A program made the translations under genes and the position numbers. This document shows, piece after piece, positions 25,980-34,911 of a DNA stretch of 64,000 nucleotides; the stretch's first letter is position 1, and every line of letters begins with the position of its first letter. Under the pieces are notes generated by a model that had not been told where the DNA came from, ran no database searches, and saw only the letters and a list, made by a program, of their open reading frames with translations. Origin of the DNA: Pararhodobacter sp. (GTDB lineage: Bacteria; Pseudomonadota; Alphaproteobacteria; Rhodobacterales; Rhodobacteraceae); NCBI RefSeq assembly GCF_034676545.1, contig NZ_JAUCBZ010000015.1, forward strand, positions 2,573,001-2,637,000, in the 5' to 3' direction.

Positions 25980-27190
25980 AACCGATCAAACCGATGCCGA
26001 TGGCCGAATTCGTGGCCTTCCTTGCGCTGATGTTCGCGACGGTGGCCTATTCCATTGATTCCATGTTGCCGCTGCTGGTGCAGATGGGCGAAGCACTCGC
26101 CCCCGAGACCCCGCAGAGCGCGCAATTGGTGATCACGATCTTCGTCATGGGCTTGGGGCTGGGCACCTTGGTCATGGGGCCGATATCCGACGCGCTGGGC
26201 CGCAAAAAGCTGATCCTGGCCGGCATCGCCCTGTATATGGTGGCGGCGGTCGTTGCGGCGATGAGCGAAAGCATGACGGTTCTCCTGGCCGCGCGGTTCA
26301 TTCAGGGCCTCGGCGTTTCGGCCCCGCGGGTCGTGTCGCAAGCCTTGGTGCGCGACCTTTACACCGGGCGCCACATGGCGCGCATCATGTCGCTGGCGAT
26401 GATGATTTTCGTGTTGGTTCCCGCCGTCGCACCCTTGCTGGGGGCCACGCTGGGCAATTTGTTCGGTTGGCGCGCGATTTTCTGGAGCTTTCTGGTGTTC
26501 GGCACGGTTTCCGCAAGCTGGTTGTATTTCCGCCAGCCCGAAACCCTGCCGCCCGAGAACCGCCGCACGCTCGAGGCCGGCCCCGTCCTGCGCGCCTTTC
26601 GTGAGGTGTTCACCCACAAGCAAGTCATGCTCTACCTGATCGCGCTGACCTTCAGCTTTGCGACGATGTTCATCTGGCTGTCCTCGATCGCGCAGATTTT
26701 CGACGAGGTTTTCAACAAGATCGACGAATTCCCCCTGTGGTTCGCCCTCAGTGCGCTGATGTCGGCGCCCGGCAGTCTGGTCAATGCGCAACTGGTGGTC
26801 CGGCTGGGCATGCGACGCCTGATCGTCGTGTCCCTGATCGGGCAACTGCTGGTCGTGGCCGCCGCCCTCGTGCTTTATACGACTCTGGGCGAATTGCCGT
26901 TCTGGGCATTTTTTACCTTTATGTTCGCGCATTTCTTCGCCGTGGGCTTGATCTTTGGCAATCTCAACGCGCTGGCACTGGTTCCCTTGGGACATGTCGC
27001 GGGTACGGCCAGCTCGGTGATGGGCGGCGTTTCAACCATGGTATCGGCGATGGTCGCAGCCCCCATTGCCGCGCTCTACAACGGCACGACGCTGCCACTG
27101 ATGGGGGGCGTGGCGCTGTGCAACATTTGCGCCTTGGTGGCTATGGCAGTGGCCCGGCGCTGGAACTCGGCCGAAGACACCACGTCTTAA
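25976..27190 (+). CDS. MFS multidrug efflux transporter (Bcr/CflA type)
   Basis: A 404-residue 12-helix transporter of the major facilitator superfamily, drug:H+ antiporter-1 type. It shows MGLGLGTLVMGPISDALGRKKL (loop 2-3 motif, given in parts) and RFIQGLGVSAPRVVSQALVRDLY typical of Bcr/CflA proteins. The substrate is unknown. The start overlaps the FrnE-like gene by ATGA and the stop overlaps that of the convergent trgB (TTAA). Confidence 0.85.
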   Translation: MKPIKPMPMAEFVAFLALMFATVAYSIDSMLPLLVQMGEALAPETPQSAQLVITIFVMGLGLGTLVMGPISDALGRKKLILAGIALYMVAAVVAAMSESMTVLLAARFIQGLGVSAPRVVSQALVRDLYTGRHMARIMSLAMMIFVLVPAVAPLLGATLGNLFGWRAIFWSFLVFGTVSASWLYFRQPETLPPENRRTLEAGPVLRAFREVFTHKQVMLYLIALTFSFATMFIWLSSIAQIFDEVFNKIDEFPLWFALSALMSAPGSLVNAQLVVRLGMRRLIVVSLIGQLLVVAAALVLYTTLGELPFWAFFTFMFAHFFAVGLIFGNLNALALVPLGHVAGTASSVMGGVSTMVSAMVAAPIAALYNGTTLPLMGGVALCNICALVAMAVARRWNSAEDTTS

Positions 27191-28327
27191 CCCCCGGCTT
27201 GCAACCGCGCCCGGTTCATCGACAGCCATTGCGCCGAAATCAACAGCGGCGCATTGGCCACCTCGCCACTGGCGACCATGTCCATCAAGCAATCGAAACT
27301 GATCACATGGGCCCGGATATCCTCGGCCTCTGCGTCCAGCCCGCCGACCCCCTCGGCGGAGTCCGGCAGGTCCGCCACGCCGACATAGGACACGATGAAT
27401 TCGGTCACCGCCCCCGGGCTGACATAGTAGCGGCTGACCGGATGCAGGGCTTGCAGGCTCAGACCGGTTTCCTCCTGCGCTTCGCGGCGCGCGGCGGTCT
27501 CGGGGGTTTCGGTGGCGTCGATCCGCCCGGCAATCGGCTCCAGCGACCAAGCATTGACCTCGCCGCGTGCGAAGGGACCAAAGCGGAATTGCTCGACCAG
27601 CATGACCCTGTCGCGCACCGGATCGTAGGGCAGAACCGTCACCGCGTCGCCCATGACAAACCCGGCGCGCGTCACCGGATCACTGTAGCTGCCGTCAAAT
27701 TTGCGAAACCGCAGATCCGCCTCCTCCACACCGAAAAACCAGGTGTAAGGCCGTCGCAGCGCCACAAGTTCAACATCGGCGTCGGATGGGGAGCGCCGCA
27801 AGGTCGCGGGCGCGGGTTCCTTGCGGGCACGCCGACGGCTGGAGGCCCGGATCTCCAACATCTTGAACCGCTCCAGGATCGCCTCGGGGGCGGTGTCGGG
27901 CAAAAGCGCCATGACCTCGGCCGCCACCTCGGGTGCCAGAACGCCCGGCCCCGCCACCCAATCTTCAAGACGCCAAGGCGCACCGCCCCGCCACAGATGC
28001 GCGCGCGGGATATAGATGGTGGCATCCTCGGCCCCGGCCGCCGTGGTCACCGTGACCGTGGCCGTGTCATAGCCGAACACGCGCTCATAAGCGTCGAGCC
28101 GCGCGCGCGCCTCGGCATCGGGACGGATCACCAACCCCCGCGCGACGGACCCCGGCAGCGCCGTGAACAGGGGGAAATCCTGTTGTTGCCCCGACGCCGA
28201 AACCGCATGCAGCACGGCATGGTCAGCAAGCGTGGCCGGGCTCAACCGCAAGATCACATCCGGACACCGCCTTCAGCAACGGAAGGTGCCGCAAGGTTCC
28301 ATATAAAAACAGTGGGTTAGCGGGCAT
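27187..28327 (-). pseudogene. trgB: TrgB-like tellurite resistance NUDIX protein, frameshifted
   Basis: A fusion of an N-terminal gamma-glutamylcyclotransferase-like domain with a C-terminal NUDIX hydrolase of the ADP-ribose pyrophosphatase kind. The NUDIX box is present as AGRIDATETPETAAR-REAQEETGL. The frame visible from 28257 lacks the start of the first domain. The true start is ATG 28327, overlapping the trgA stop; it encodes MPANPLFLYGTLRHLPLLKAVS, after which one extra base near 28259-28263 (TCCGG) shifts the frame. Corrected length is about 379 residues. In Rhodobacter sphaeroides trgAB contribute to tellurite resistance; the biochemical role is unclear. Confidence 0.8.
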
Positions 28328-28775
28328 TGCGGCGCCTTTCCATCAAGCCCCAGACAATGTGCAAAAGGGCGCCGATCGCCAAACCGCCAACGCCCAGCAA
28401 AATCAGATAGTCTTGAACCAACCCGCGGCTCAGCCAATCCACGACAATGCCGAAATACCCGGTGATCGCCTCGACGACCTCGGTGTATTGGCGGCGATAA
28501 CCACGGGTGAACACCTCGCCAACCGCTAGAAAACCCGCCGTGCATATCGCGGCCAAGACCACCGCTTGAACGCCGACAAAGGCCGAGTACCACATGGCAC
28601 GCCCGATGCGCCCACCGAGAAAACCCCACCCCACAACCGCACTGATCGCCGCCGCCCAGATCGGCATGGAACCGAGATCCGCCTCGGGGTCGAACAACGG
28701 TTCATAGATTTGCGCGGCATAGAGGGCAAACACCCCTAACATGAGGGCCGCAATGGGCCGGATCAGGGTGAACAT
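28317..28775 (-). CDS. trgA: TrgA-like membrane protein
   Basis: A 152-residue membrane protein starting MFTLIRPIAALMLGVFALYAAQ, with about four hydrophobic segments (the last being ILLGVGGLAIGALLHIVWGL). I name it by resemblance to TrgA of Rhodobacter sphaeroides and by its coupling to the trgB-like gene, whose ATG overlaps its stop region. The frame extends upstream to 28967, but the family start is ATG 28775. Confidence 0.75.
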   Translation of the reverse strand: MFTLIRPIAALMLGVFALYAAQIYEPLFDPEADLGSMPIWAAAISAVVGWGFLGGRIGRAMWYSAFVGVQAVVLAAICTAGFLAVGEVFTRGYRRQYTEVVEAITGYFGIVVDWLSRGLVQDYLILLGVGGLAIGALLHIVWGLMERRRNAR

Positions 28776-28812
28776 GATGCGTCTCCTCGGGCAGCGCTGG
28801 GGCGTCCCGGCG

Positions 28813-30024
28813 TCAGGCCGGGCGTCGCAGGGTGATCTGTGTGACGTCACAGATACCCGTGTGAAACGCCGCGGCGCAAGAGGCGAGGTAAAAGTCCCAT
28901 AGCCGCTTGAACCGCGCATCATAGCCCAGGGTTTGAATATGGTCCCATTTTTGCGTGAAAGCCTCATGCCAGCGGCGCAAGGTGACGCTGTAGCTTTCGC
29001 CGAATTCGATCGAACTTTCGACCCCCAAACCGGCGCGCGCGGATTCTTGCGAGAAACGCGCGGGCGAAATCAGCATTCCACCGGGAAAAATGTATTTCTG
29101 GATGAAATCAACGTTCTTGCGATACAGATCAAAGCGTTCATCGGGCACGGTAATCACCTGGATGGTGGCCTTTGCCCCGGCCTTCAGCCGGTTCCGGACG
29201 GCGTTGAAATAACTCGGCCAATAGCTTTCCCCGACCGCCTCGAACATCTCGATCGACGCCACCCCATCATAATGTCCGGTCTCGTCACGATAGTCCTGCA
29301 ACTTGATGTCGACCCGATCAGACAGGCCCGCCCGCCGGATGCGCTCCACGGCAAAATCATGTTGCGCCTGGCTGATGGTAAGGGCCGTCACGCGCAAACC
29401 GCGCGCGCCCGCGGCATATTCCGCAAACCCGCCCCAGCCGCAGCCGATTTCCAGCACATGATCGCCCGCCTCGACGCCCAGGGAATCGACCAGCGCCGCA
29501 TATTTGGCTTCCTGCGCGCGCTCCAGGCTCTCTTGTCCGGTGGTGAACAGCGCCGATGAGTAGGTCATCGACTCATCAAGCCACTGGGCGTAAAAATCAT
29601 TCCCCAAATCATAATGAAACGCGATATTCTTTTTTGCCTGACGTTTGGAATTGCCCCTGAGCCAGTGGCGAACACGCTCGAAGGCGCGCACCAAGGCCAT
29701 GCCGGTGAACTCATCCAGCACGGCCGGGTTGTCACGGAACACAACATCCATCAGGCCTTGCAGATCAGGGGTTGTCCACCAGCCGTCAATATAGGCATCG
29801 CAAAAGCCCACATCGCCTTCGCGGATCAGACGCGCAAAGCAGTCCTCGTTCAGGATCTGCACCTCGGCCGCCAGCCCTGGCTTTTTGCCCTGAACCCGAA
29901 ACCTGCGCCCGTCCGGCAGAATGACGTCAAGCTGGCCATAGGTCATGCGTTGCAGCTGGCTGAAGGCCGGCTTGAAATATCGAGGCAAGTCCGCCTGCCC
30001 TTCGGTACTGGTCAGATACTCCAT
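28813..30024 (-). CDS. cfa: Cyclopropane-fatty-acyl-phospholipid synthase
   Basis: A 403-residue enzyme that uses S-adenosylmethionine to add a methylene bridge across double bonds of membrane fatty acids. Motifs: AFHYDLGNDFYAQWLDESMTYSSA, LEIGCGWGGFAEYAA (SAM site), SIEMFEAVGESYWPSY and KYIFPGGMLIS. It lies upstream of trgA on the same strand after 37 bases, in a group with possible envelope-stress functions. Confidence 0.94.
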   Translation of the reverse strand: MEYLTSTEGQADLPRYFKPAFSQLQRMTYGQLDVILPDGRRFRVQGKKPGLAAEVQILNEDCFARLIREGDVGFCDAYIDGWWTTPDLQGLMDVVFRDNPAVLDEFTGMALVRAFERVRHWLRGNSKRQAKKNIAFHYDLGNDFYAQWLDESMTYSSALFTTGQESLERAQEAKYAALVDSLGVEAGDHVLEIGCGWGGFAEYAAGARGLRVTALTISQAQHDFAVERIRRAGLSDRVDIKLQDYRDETGHYDGVASIEMFEAVGESYWPSYFNAVRNRLKAGAKATIQVITVPDERFDLYRKNVDFIQKYIFPGGMLISPARFSQESARAGLGVESSIEFGESYSVTLRRWHEAFTQKWDHIQTLGYDARFKRLWDFYLASCAAAFHTGICDVTQITLRRPA

Positions 30025-30091
30025 TGGTCCTCCAAACGTATTGCTTTGACGTTCTACGCAAGCGTAACCAAGGTGGATGACCGCGCAATCG

Positions 30092-31513
30092 TTAATTCTC
30101 TTGCAGCTCGCGGGTTTGGTAGGCGTTCAGGGCGCGCGCACGACCGTCGCGCAGGTCAATCATCGGTTGCGGATAGGGTTGATCCGGACGCAGCCCCCAG
30201 GCGCGCGGCACGGCCTCGAAAAATGCCAGGGCCTCGGGGCCGGGTTTGCGGTTGAGTTCGGCGATGAACTTGTGCCTGTACGCTTTTGTTTTATCAAATT
30301 TATCTGCTTGCGTGGCAGGATTGAAAATGCGGAAATAGGGGGCCGCATCCGGGCCGCATCCAGCCACCCATTGCCACCCCATCGCATTCGAGGCCGGATC
30401 CCAATCCGTCAGGCAATCCGCAAACCAGTCCAAACCGATTTTCCAGTGCGTTAACAAGTGCTTGGTCAAATAACTTGCAACGACCATGCGGACGCGGTTG
30501 TGCATGGTTCCCGTGACATACAGTTCGCGCAAACCGGCATCAACAAGCGGCTCACCGGTCATCGCCCGGCGCCAGGTTTCCGCCTCGTCCGAGTCCCCTC
30601 GCCACGCGAAACCATGCCATTCGGGCCGCCAGTTTTCGGTCAGGATGTGCTTGGAATGAAACATCAGATGATGGGCGAAATCGCGCCATGCCAGTTCCTT
30701 GCGAAAGTGCACTGCCCCCGCATGGCCTGGTTGTGACGCCTCGAACGCCAGCGCGGAGTGCCAGATCCGGCGGGCACTGATTTCGCCATAGGTCAGGTTC
30801 TCTGACAGGCCTGAAACCGCCTCTTTTGCGGGAAAATCACGCCCCTCACGGTAGAGGTCGATCGGCCCATTCAAGAACCGCTCCAACCGGGTCAGCGCGG
30901 CCTCCTCGCCGATTTGCGCGTATCTTGCCAGAATCAGCGCACCGCGATTCATCGCCGCCCCCAGATGCCACTGATCAAGATTTTCCGACCCCGGAAGCGC
31001 CTGCATGATTGTCAGACGTTTTGGTGCCGGCAACGGCGATGCAACGCCCCGCGCATCAAGCGCCTTCCAGAACGGCGTATAAACCTTGAAGAAACCGCCG
31101 GCCTTGGTCGCAACCTGCCAGGGCTCCACCAGCGTGTGACTGGCGAAGCTTTGCACCTCCAGTCCATCGGCTTTGAACGCGGATTTGATCTCGGCGTCCC
31201 GGGCGATGGCGTCGGGATCATAGAGCCGTGACCACCAAATCCCGCCCGCGCCTGTTTCGGCCCGCAAGGCCATCAATTGCGCCAAAGCATCCCCACGCCG
31301 CAGGATCAACGGCGCACCCACGGAGCGCAGACGTTTTGCAAACCCGGCCACCGCCTCGCCCAACCGCCATCGGGCGGCGGCCCCCAGATGCAGCACGCTC
31401 TTGTCGGCAATAAAGACCGGGATCAGCGGACGCCCGGTTTCGACAGCCGCCGCCAACATCGGGTTGTCGTCAAGCCGCAGATCACGGCGAAACCAAAGAA
31501 TGAGCGGCGTCAT
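30092..31513 (-). CDS. phrB: Deoxyribodipyrimidine photolyase
   Basis: A 473-residue DNA photolyase that repairs UV-induced pyrimidine dimers with light and FAD. The N-terminal antenna domain starts TPLILWFRRDLRLDDNPML; the C-terminal FAD domain includes WRDFAHHLMFH, ELYVTGTMHNRVRMVVASYLTKHLL (in parts) and FNPATQADKFD. It sits 67 bases downstream of cfa's start and 18 bases after the class V aminotransferase. Confidence 0.94.
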   Translation of the reverse strand: MTPLILWFRRDLRLDDNPMLAAAVETGRPLIPVFIADKSVLHLGAAARWRLGEAVAGFAKRLRSVGAPLILRRGDALAQLMALRAETGAGGIWWSRLYDPDAIARDAEIKSAFKADGLEVQSFASHTLVEPWQVATKAGGFFKVYTPFWKALDARGVASPLPAPKRLTIMQALPGSENLDQWHLGAAMNRGALILARYAQIGEEAALTRLERFLNGPIDLYREGRDFPAKEAVSGLSENLTYGEISARRIWHSALAFEASQPGHAGAVHFRKELAWRDFAHHLMFHSKHILTENWRPEWHGFAWRGDSDEAETWRRAMTGEPLVDAGLRELYVTGTMHNRVRMVVASYLTKHLLTHWKIGLDWFADCLTDWDPASNAMGWQWVAGCGPDAAPYFRIFNPATQADKFDKTKAYRHKFIAELNRKPGPEALAFFEAVPRAWGLRPDQPYPQPMIDLRDGRARALNAYQTRELQEN

Positions 31514-31531
31514 CGGGGGAATCCAGTGTTG

Positions 31532-32755
31532 TTACAACACCTGATCTAGCGCGCCGATCAATTGGTCAACTTCGGCTTTGGTGGTGTAATGAACAAAACT
31601 GAGCCGCAGCACGCCGTGTTCCGGGTTCGCCCCTTGCGCGCTCAAGGCACGAACCGCGTAAAAGTCACCGCCACCGGCCATAATTCCGTGCGAAGCCAGC
31701 GCCTTGGCAAGTGCTCCTCCCTTGGCCTCGGTTTGAACTGCGACCGTTGGCGCGCGGTTTTCGGCGCGATGCGGCCCCAGGACGCGCACCTCGTTGCGGC
31801 TGTCGAGATAGTCCAGCAACGGCTGCAAAAGCGTGACCTCATGTCGGCGCATCAAGTCATGCACGACCTGCGCCCTTCCTTTGGCATCTTGCCCGCTGGC
31901 GCCGTGATGACCGGCAATGGCATCGACATAGTCCGCCATCCCGGCGCAAGCTGCGACTTGCGCGTGATCGGGCCCCGCGGGCGTAAACCGTTTGTACAGG
32001 CTGTCGGCGTTGAAAAAATGTCCCTGATTGGGCAGCGTCATCCCCAACGCGCGGCGGATCACCATGATCCCTTGATGCGGGCCATAGGTTTTATAGGCGG
32101 AAAACAGATAGATATCCGCGCCCAGAGCGGCAACATCGACAAATCCATGCGGCGCGTAACTGACCCCATCGACGCAAACCACAGCCCCGACGCCATGCGC
32201 CATGTCCGTGATTTCCGCGACCGGATTGATCTCGCCGACAACATTCGAGCAATGCGGGAAACACACAAGTTTGACGCGCTCATCCAGCAACGCCTGCAAC
32301 CGATCCAATGGTAGGTGCCCGGTGACCGGGTCGATCTGCCATTCGCGCACCTCGACCCCCGTGTCTGCCAATCTGCGCCACGGGCCGGTGTTGGCTTCAT
32401 GGTCTTGATTGGTCACGACAATTGCATCGCCGGGTTTGAGGTGCTGCCGGAACGCCAGCGAAAGCACATAGGTGTTTTGCGTGGTCGAAGGGCCAAAGGA
32501 CACTTCGTCGGTCGCAACCCCCATCATCGCGGCCAGTCGCTGGCGCGCTTCATCCATTTCTGCCCCGGCGAGCCGCGATGCCTCATAGGGTGCATAGGGT
32601 TGCACTTTGCGCTGGCGGTAATAGCGCGTGAGCCGGTCAATCACGGCACCGGCGGTATAACTGCCGCCGGCGTTCTCAAAAAACGCTTGCCCTTGCAGGC
32701 TCGGCTCGGCGAAAGCGGGGAATTGTGCGCGCACAAAATCGACATCCAACAGCAT
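31532..32755 (-). CDS. Class V aminotransferase / cysteine desulfurase-like protein
   Basis: A 407-residue PLP-dependent protein of the NifS/CsdA-like superfamily. It has FFENAGGSYTAGAVIDRL at the substrate site and the PLP lysine in YLFSAYKTYGPHQG; DGVSYAPHG supplies the usual Asp. It matches the group annotated as cysteine desulfurase-like proteins, which often lack proven desulfurase activity. The start ATG 32755 is preceded by AAGGAG. It is divergent from the GntR regulator, a likely regulator of it. Confidence 0.82.
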   Translation of the reverse strand: MLLDVDFVRAQFPAFAEPSLQGQAFFENAGGSYTAGAVIDRLTRYYRQRKVQPYAPYEASRLAGAEMDEARQRLAAMMGVATDEVSFGPSTTQNTYVLSLAFRQHLKPGDAIVVTNQDHEANTGPWRRLADTGVEVREWQIDPVTGHLPLDRLQALLDERVKLVCFPHCSNVVGEINPVAEITDMAHGVGAVVCVDGVSYAPHGFVDVAALGADIYLFSAYKTYGPHQGIMVIRRALGMTLPNQGHFFNADSLYKRFTPAGPDHAQVAACAGMADYVDAIAGHHGASGQDAKGRAQVVHDLMRRHEVTLLQPLLDYLDSRNEVRVLGPHRAENRAPTVAVQTEAKGGALAKALASHGIMAGGGDFYAVRALSAQGANPEHGVLRLSFVHYTTKAEVDQLIGALDQVL

Positions 32756-32822
32756 ACGAATCTCCTTGGTTGTGGAAACCTTAAACGCGCAATCCTCCGC
32801 CGACCAGCCACTCAGAATTCTT

Positions 32823-32858
32823 GACAGATTTATATCTGTCTGACATTCTAAGGTCAGA
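32823..32858. promoter_or_regulatory. Candidate GntR operator (two inverted repeats)
   Basis: Between the divergent aminotransferase and GntR genes lie GACAGATTTATATCTGTC (32823-32840; 7-base arms) and TCTGAC-N8-GTCAGA (32839-32858), which overlap. Such AT-centred palindromes are typical binding sites of FadR-type regulators. The adjacent gene product is the natural candidate to bind here. Confidence 0.5.
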
Positions 32859-32893
32859 TAATTAAAAAGCTTATAAAGCAGTAGGTTGATGGC

Positions 32894-33712
32894 ATGAGCA
32901 CGGAAATATCCCCCGATGAGCGGGCACCAGATCGCGTGAGCGCAATTGCGTCGGTTCTGCAAGACAACATCCTGACCGGGCATTACGCGCCGGGTGATCG
33001 GCTACCCTCCGAGGCCGATCTCTGCGCGCATTTCAAGGTGTCCCGTCCAACGCTGCGCGAGGCGTTGGGGCGGTTGACGGCGCGCGGCTTGATCATGTCG
33101 CGGCGCGGCGCCGGTGGTGGTGCTTTTGTAACCCAGCCAACCGCCACGCAGGCCAGCGAGCAAATCGCGACCTTGCTGTCCTTGGCCACGCGGCTCGAAA
33201 ACAATGCGCACCGACCTTTGCTGACCGAAACACGCATTCAATTGCAGATGGGATGCGCTGAACTGGCGGTTTTGCGCAAAGCCGATATCGGCGATTTGCG
33301 GGCCGAGATCGACTTGCAATCCGATTTTTCCATTGATGATGCCGAATTCGTGGCCTCGGTGCGGCGGATGCATCTGGCGTTGGCGGAGGCGTCAGGCAAC
33401 GCCAGCATGAGCGTTCTGGCCCAGAGTCTGATCGAAACGGAATACGCGATCACCCCCAAAGACGGATATCCCACCCGCGTTCGGGCACGCTTTTTGTCCT
33501 ATCATGTGCGGATCGCAAACGGGATTGCGGGCGGTCGGGCCGAGGATCTTCGCGCCGCCTTGACCGAATTGTGGGGGTTCGAGCAAAACCGCCATCTGGA
33601 GCCCGGAGAAGACCCCAATGCTCAAGTCGAGCGGCCGCCGCGGATGCGCGATCTGCGACTGCCACCTGTCCAGCGATTGACCCCGATTGAGCCGACCGAG
33701 GAGGGCACCTGA
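32894..33712 (+). CDS. GntR/FadR family transcriptional regulator
   Basis: A 272-residue regulator with an N-terminal winged helix (SAIASVLQDNILTGHYAPGDRLPSE, FKVSRPTLREALGRLTARGL; shown in parts) and an FCD-type C-terminal domain with the metal-binding region MHLALAEASGNASM. The effector is unknown, probably a small carboxylate. It is divergent from the class V aminotransferase and probably controls it and itself through the palindromes between them. Confidence 0.85.
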   Translation: MSTEISPDERAPDRVSAIASVLQDNILTGHYAPGDRLPSEADLCAHFKVSRPTLREALGRLTARGLIMSRRGAGGGAFVTQPTATQASEQIATLLSLATRLENNAHRPLLTETRIQLQMGCAELAVLRKADIGDLRAEIDLQSDFSIDDAEFVASVRRMHLALAEASGNASMSVLAQSLIETEYAITPKDGYPTRVRARFLSYHVRIANGIAGGRAEDLRAALTELWGFEQNRHLEPGEDPNAQVERPPRMRDLRLPPVQRLTPIEPTEEGT

Positions 33713-33737
33713 TCCCTTGCCCCGGTCGGCGGGACAC

Positions 33738-34358
33738 TCAGTTTTGGTTGAACACGATACTGTTGCCGTAGCGGCCCCAGGCAGAGGTCGACACGCCATT
33801 CATTTGTGACGCCGAATACTGCTCCAACCCGGTGATGCCGAGCACCGAAATCGGGCCGCCATTCCGCCCTATGACACCCGCATGGATCGCCGCCACGCAG
33901 AGGTTGCTGTCGGCGGTATATGGCCCCGAACCCCAGACGCTCCCCGCTTCCTGCCCGGTGCACGCACAGGAATAGGCGACCTCACCACCGGGAAATGCGC
34001 CGCATGCCTGTTGCTGACGAGCAAAATCAAAGCTTGCGCCATATGCGCCCCAAGTCGAGGTTTCGACACCATTCTGCGACGATCCCTGATAGGCGGATTG
34101 CCCCTCCACGGCATACGCCGAGACCACGCCGCCACGGCTGTCGACAACACCGGCATGACGCGCGGCAACGCACAGGTTGCTGTCGGCGGTATAGGGGCCC
34201 GAACCCCAGACAGACCCGGTTTCCGTGCCGGTGCAACTGCACTCGAGGGTGCCGCCGTCAGCGGGAAATGCGCCACAGGCGGCGACGGTTGTCGGACCAG
34301 CCCAGGCAGCGCCCGCCCAAAGGGTCAATCCGGTTATGGTCAATACAATGTGCTTCAT
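33738..34358 (-). CDS. Secreted protein with two LCCL-like domains
   Basis: A 206-residue protein with a signal peptide (MKHIVLTITGLTLWAGAAWA) and two tandem repeats of about 90 residues. Each repeat has four cysteines and the core GSVWGSGPYTADSNLC.AA.HAGV followed by NGV.TS.WG.YG.S (given as a pattern), matching the LCCL fold. LCCL domains are best known from animal and apicomplexan secreted proteins and bind lipopolysaccharide or carbohydrate in some cases; bacterial examples exist. The two copies are also very similar in DNA. Function here is unknown. Confidence 0.8.
   Translation of the reverse strand: MKHIVLTITGLTLWAGAAWAGPTTVAACGAFPADGGTLECSCTGTETGSVWGSGPYTADSNLCVAARHAGVVDSRGGVVSAYAVEGQSAYQGSSQNGVETSTWGAYGASFDFARQQQACGAFPGGEVAYSCACTGQEAGSVWGSGPYTADSNLCVAAIHAGVIGRNGGPISVLGITGLEQYSASQMNGVSTSAWGRYGNSIVFNQN
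33897..33938 (-). repeat. Internal repeat of the LCCL gene, copy 1
   Basis: This 42-base stretch is nearly identical to 34170-34211 (differing at about three positions) and encodes the second GSVWGSGPYTADSNLC core. It marks the duplication that produced the two LCCL domains. Confidence 0.7.
34170..34211 (-). repeat. Internal repeat of the LCCL gene, copy 2
   Basis: Partner of 33897-33938; encodes the first GSVWGSGPYTADSNLC core of the double-LCCL protein. Confidence 0.7.
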
Positions 34359-34473
34359 TCAAAGTTCCTCCGACCTGGCCTTTGTCGGGAAAACCCCGAT
34401 CATCAAGGTCTTTGTCAGGATGCCACTCGCCGGGTTTTGATCAAGAGAATTTTTCGTGAGTCCTCGCAAGCCC

Positions 34474-34502
34474 TTGAGCCCGCGCCGCAGCACGCCTATA
34501 TT
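34474..34502 (+). promoter_or_regulatory. Promoter of ssrA
   Basis: TTGAGC (34474-34479) and TATATT (34497-34502) are spaced by exactly 17 bases. Transcription should begin near 34509, just before the acceptor piece of the tmRNA. Confidence 0.6.
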
Positions 34503-34508
34503 ACCTCT

Positions 34509-34835
34509 GTCCCCAGCAATGAGGACTATGGACATAAACGCGCTCGTAATACGCGGATCGGACCCGGGGGCGGTACCCGGCGACTCCACCAACATTCCCT
34601 CATTTGGGGCGATTGGGGTCGAAACAGGATCGACGAACGTCTAAAGGGGTTTTGCTTTGTCTCGGTGAGGTACCACCGTTATCGGTCCGAAACGTACAGT
34701 TGCAAATGACAACCGTGCTCCGATGGCGATGGCTGCGTAAGCAGTTTTAGTTATCGATACTTAAGTCCTTGCGCTTTGCAGCGTAAGGCGGGGTTCGCAG
34801 GCACCTGGCAACAGAAGCCTGCACTTTCCCCTTCC
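34509..34835 (+). ncRNA. ssrA: Two-piece (permuted) tmRNA
   Basis: tmRNA rescues stalled ribosomes and tags the unfinished protein for ClpXP. As in other alphaproteobacteria the gene is permuted. The acceptor piece comes first (ends at ACTCCACCA, 34591) with a T-arm CCGGG/CCCGG around 34563-34580. A spacer of about 23 bases follows, then the coding piece from about 34615, GGGGTCGAAACAGGATCGAC. Its first seven bases pair fully with CGACTCC of the acceptor piece. The tag frame (34702-34740) reads ANDNRAPMAMAA and stops at TAA. A GC hairpin near 34797-34820 and the CCCC at about 34830 close the coding piece. The exact mature ends are inferred. Confidence 0.95.
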
Positions 34836-34911
34836 TCTACCTTGGTTATTGTCGTTTTGCGATCACGGCGACGTGATGTCCGGTGCCGGGTCTGGCGTGC
34901 AACCATGCCCC

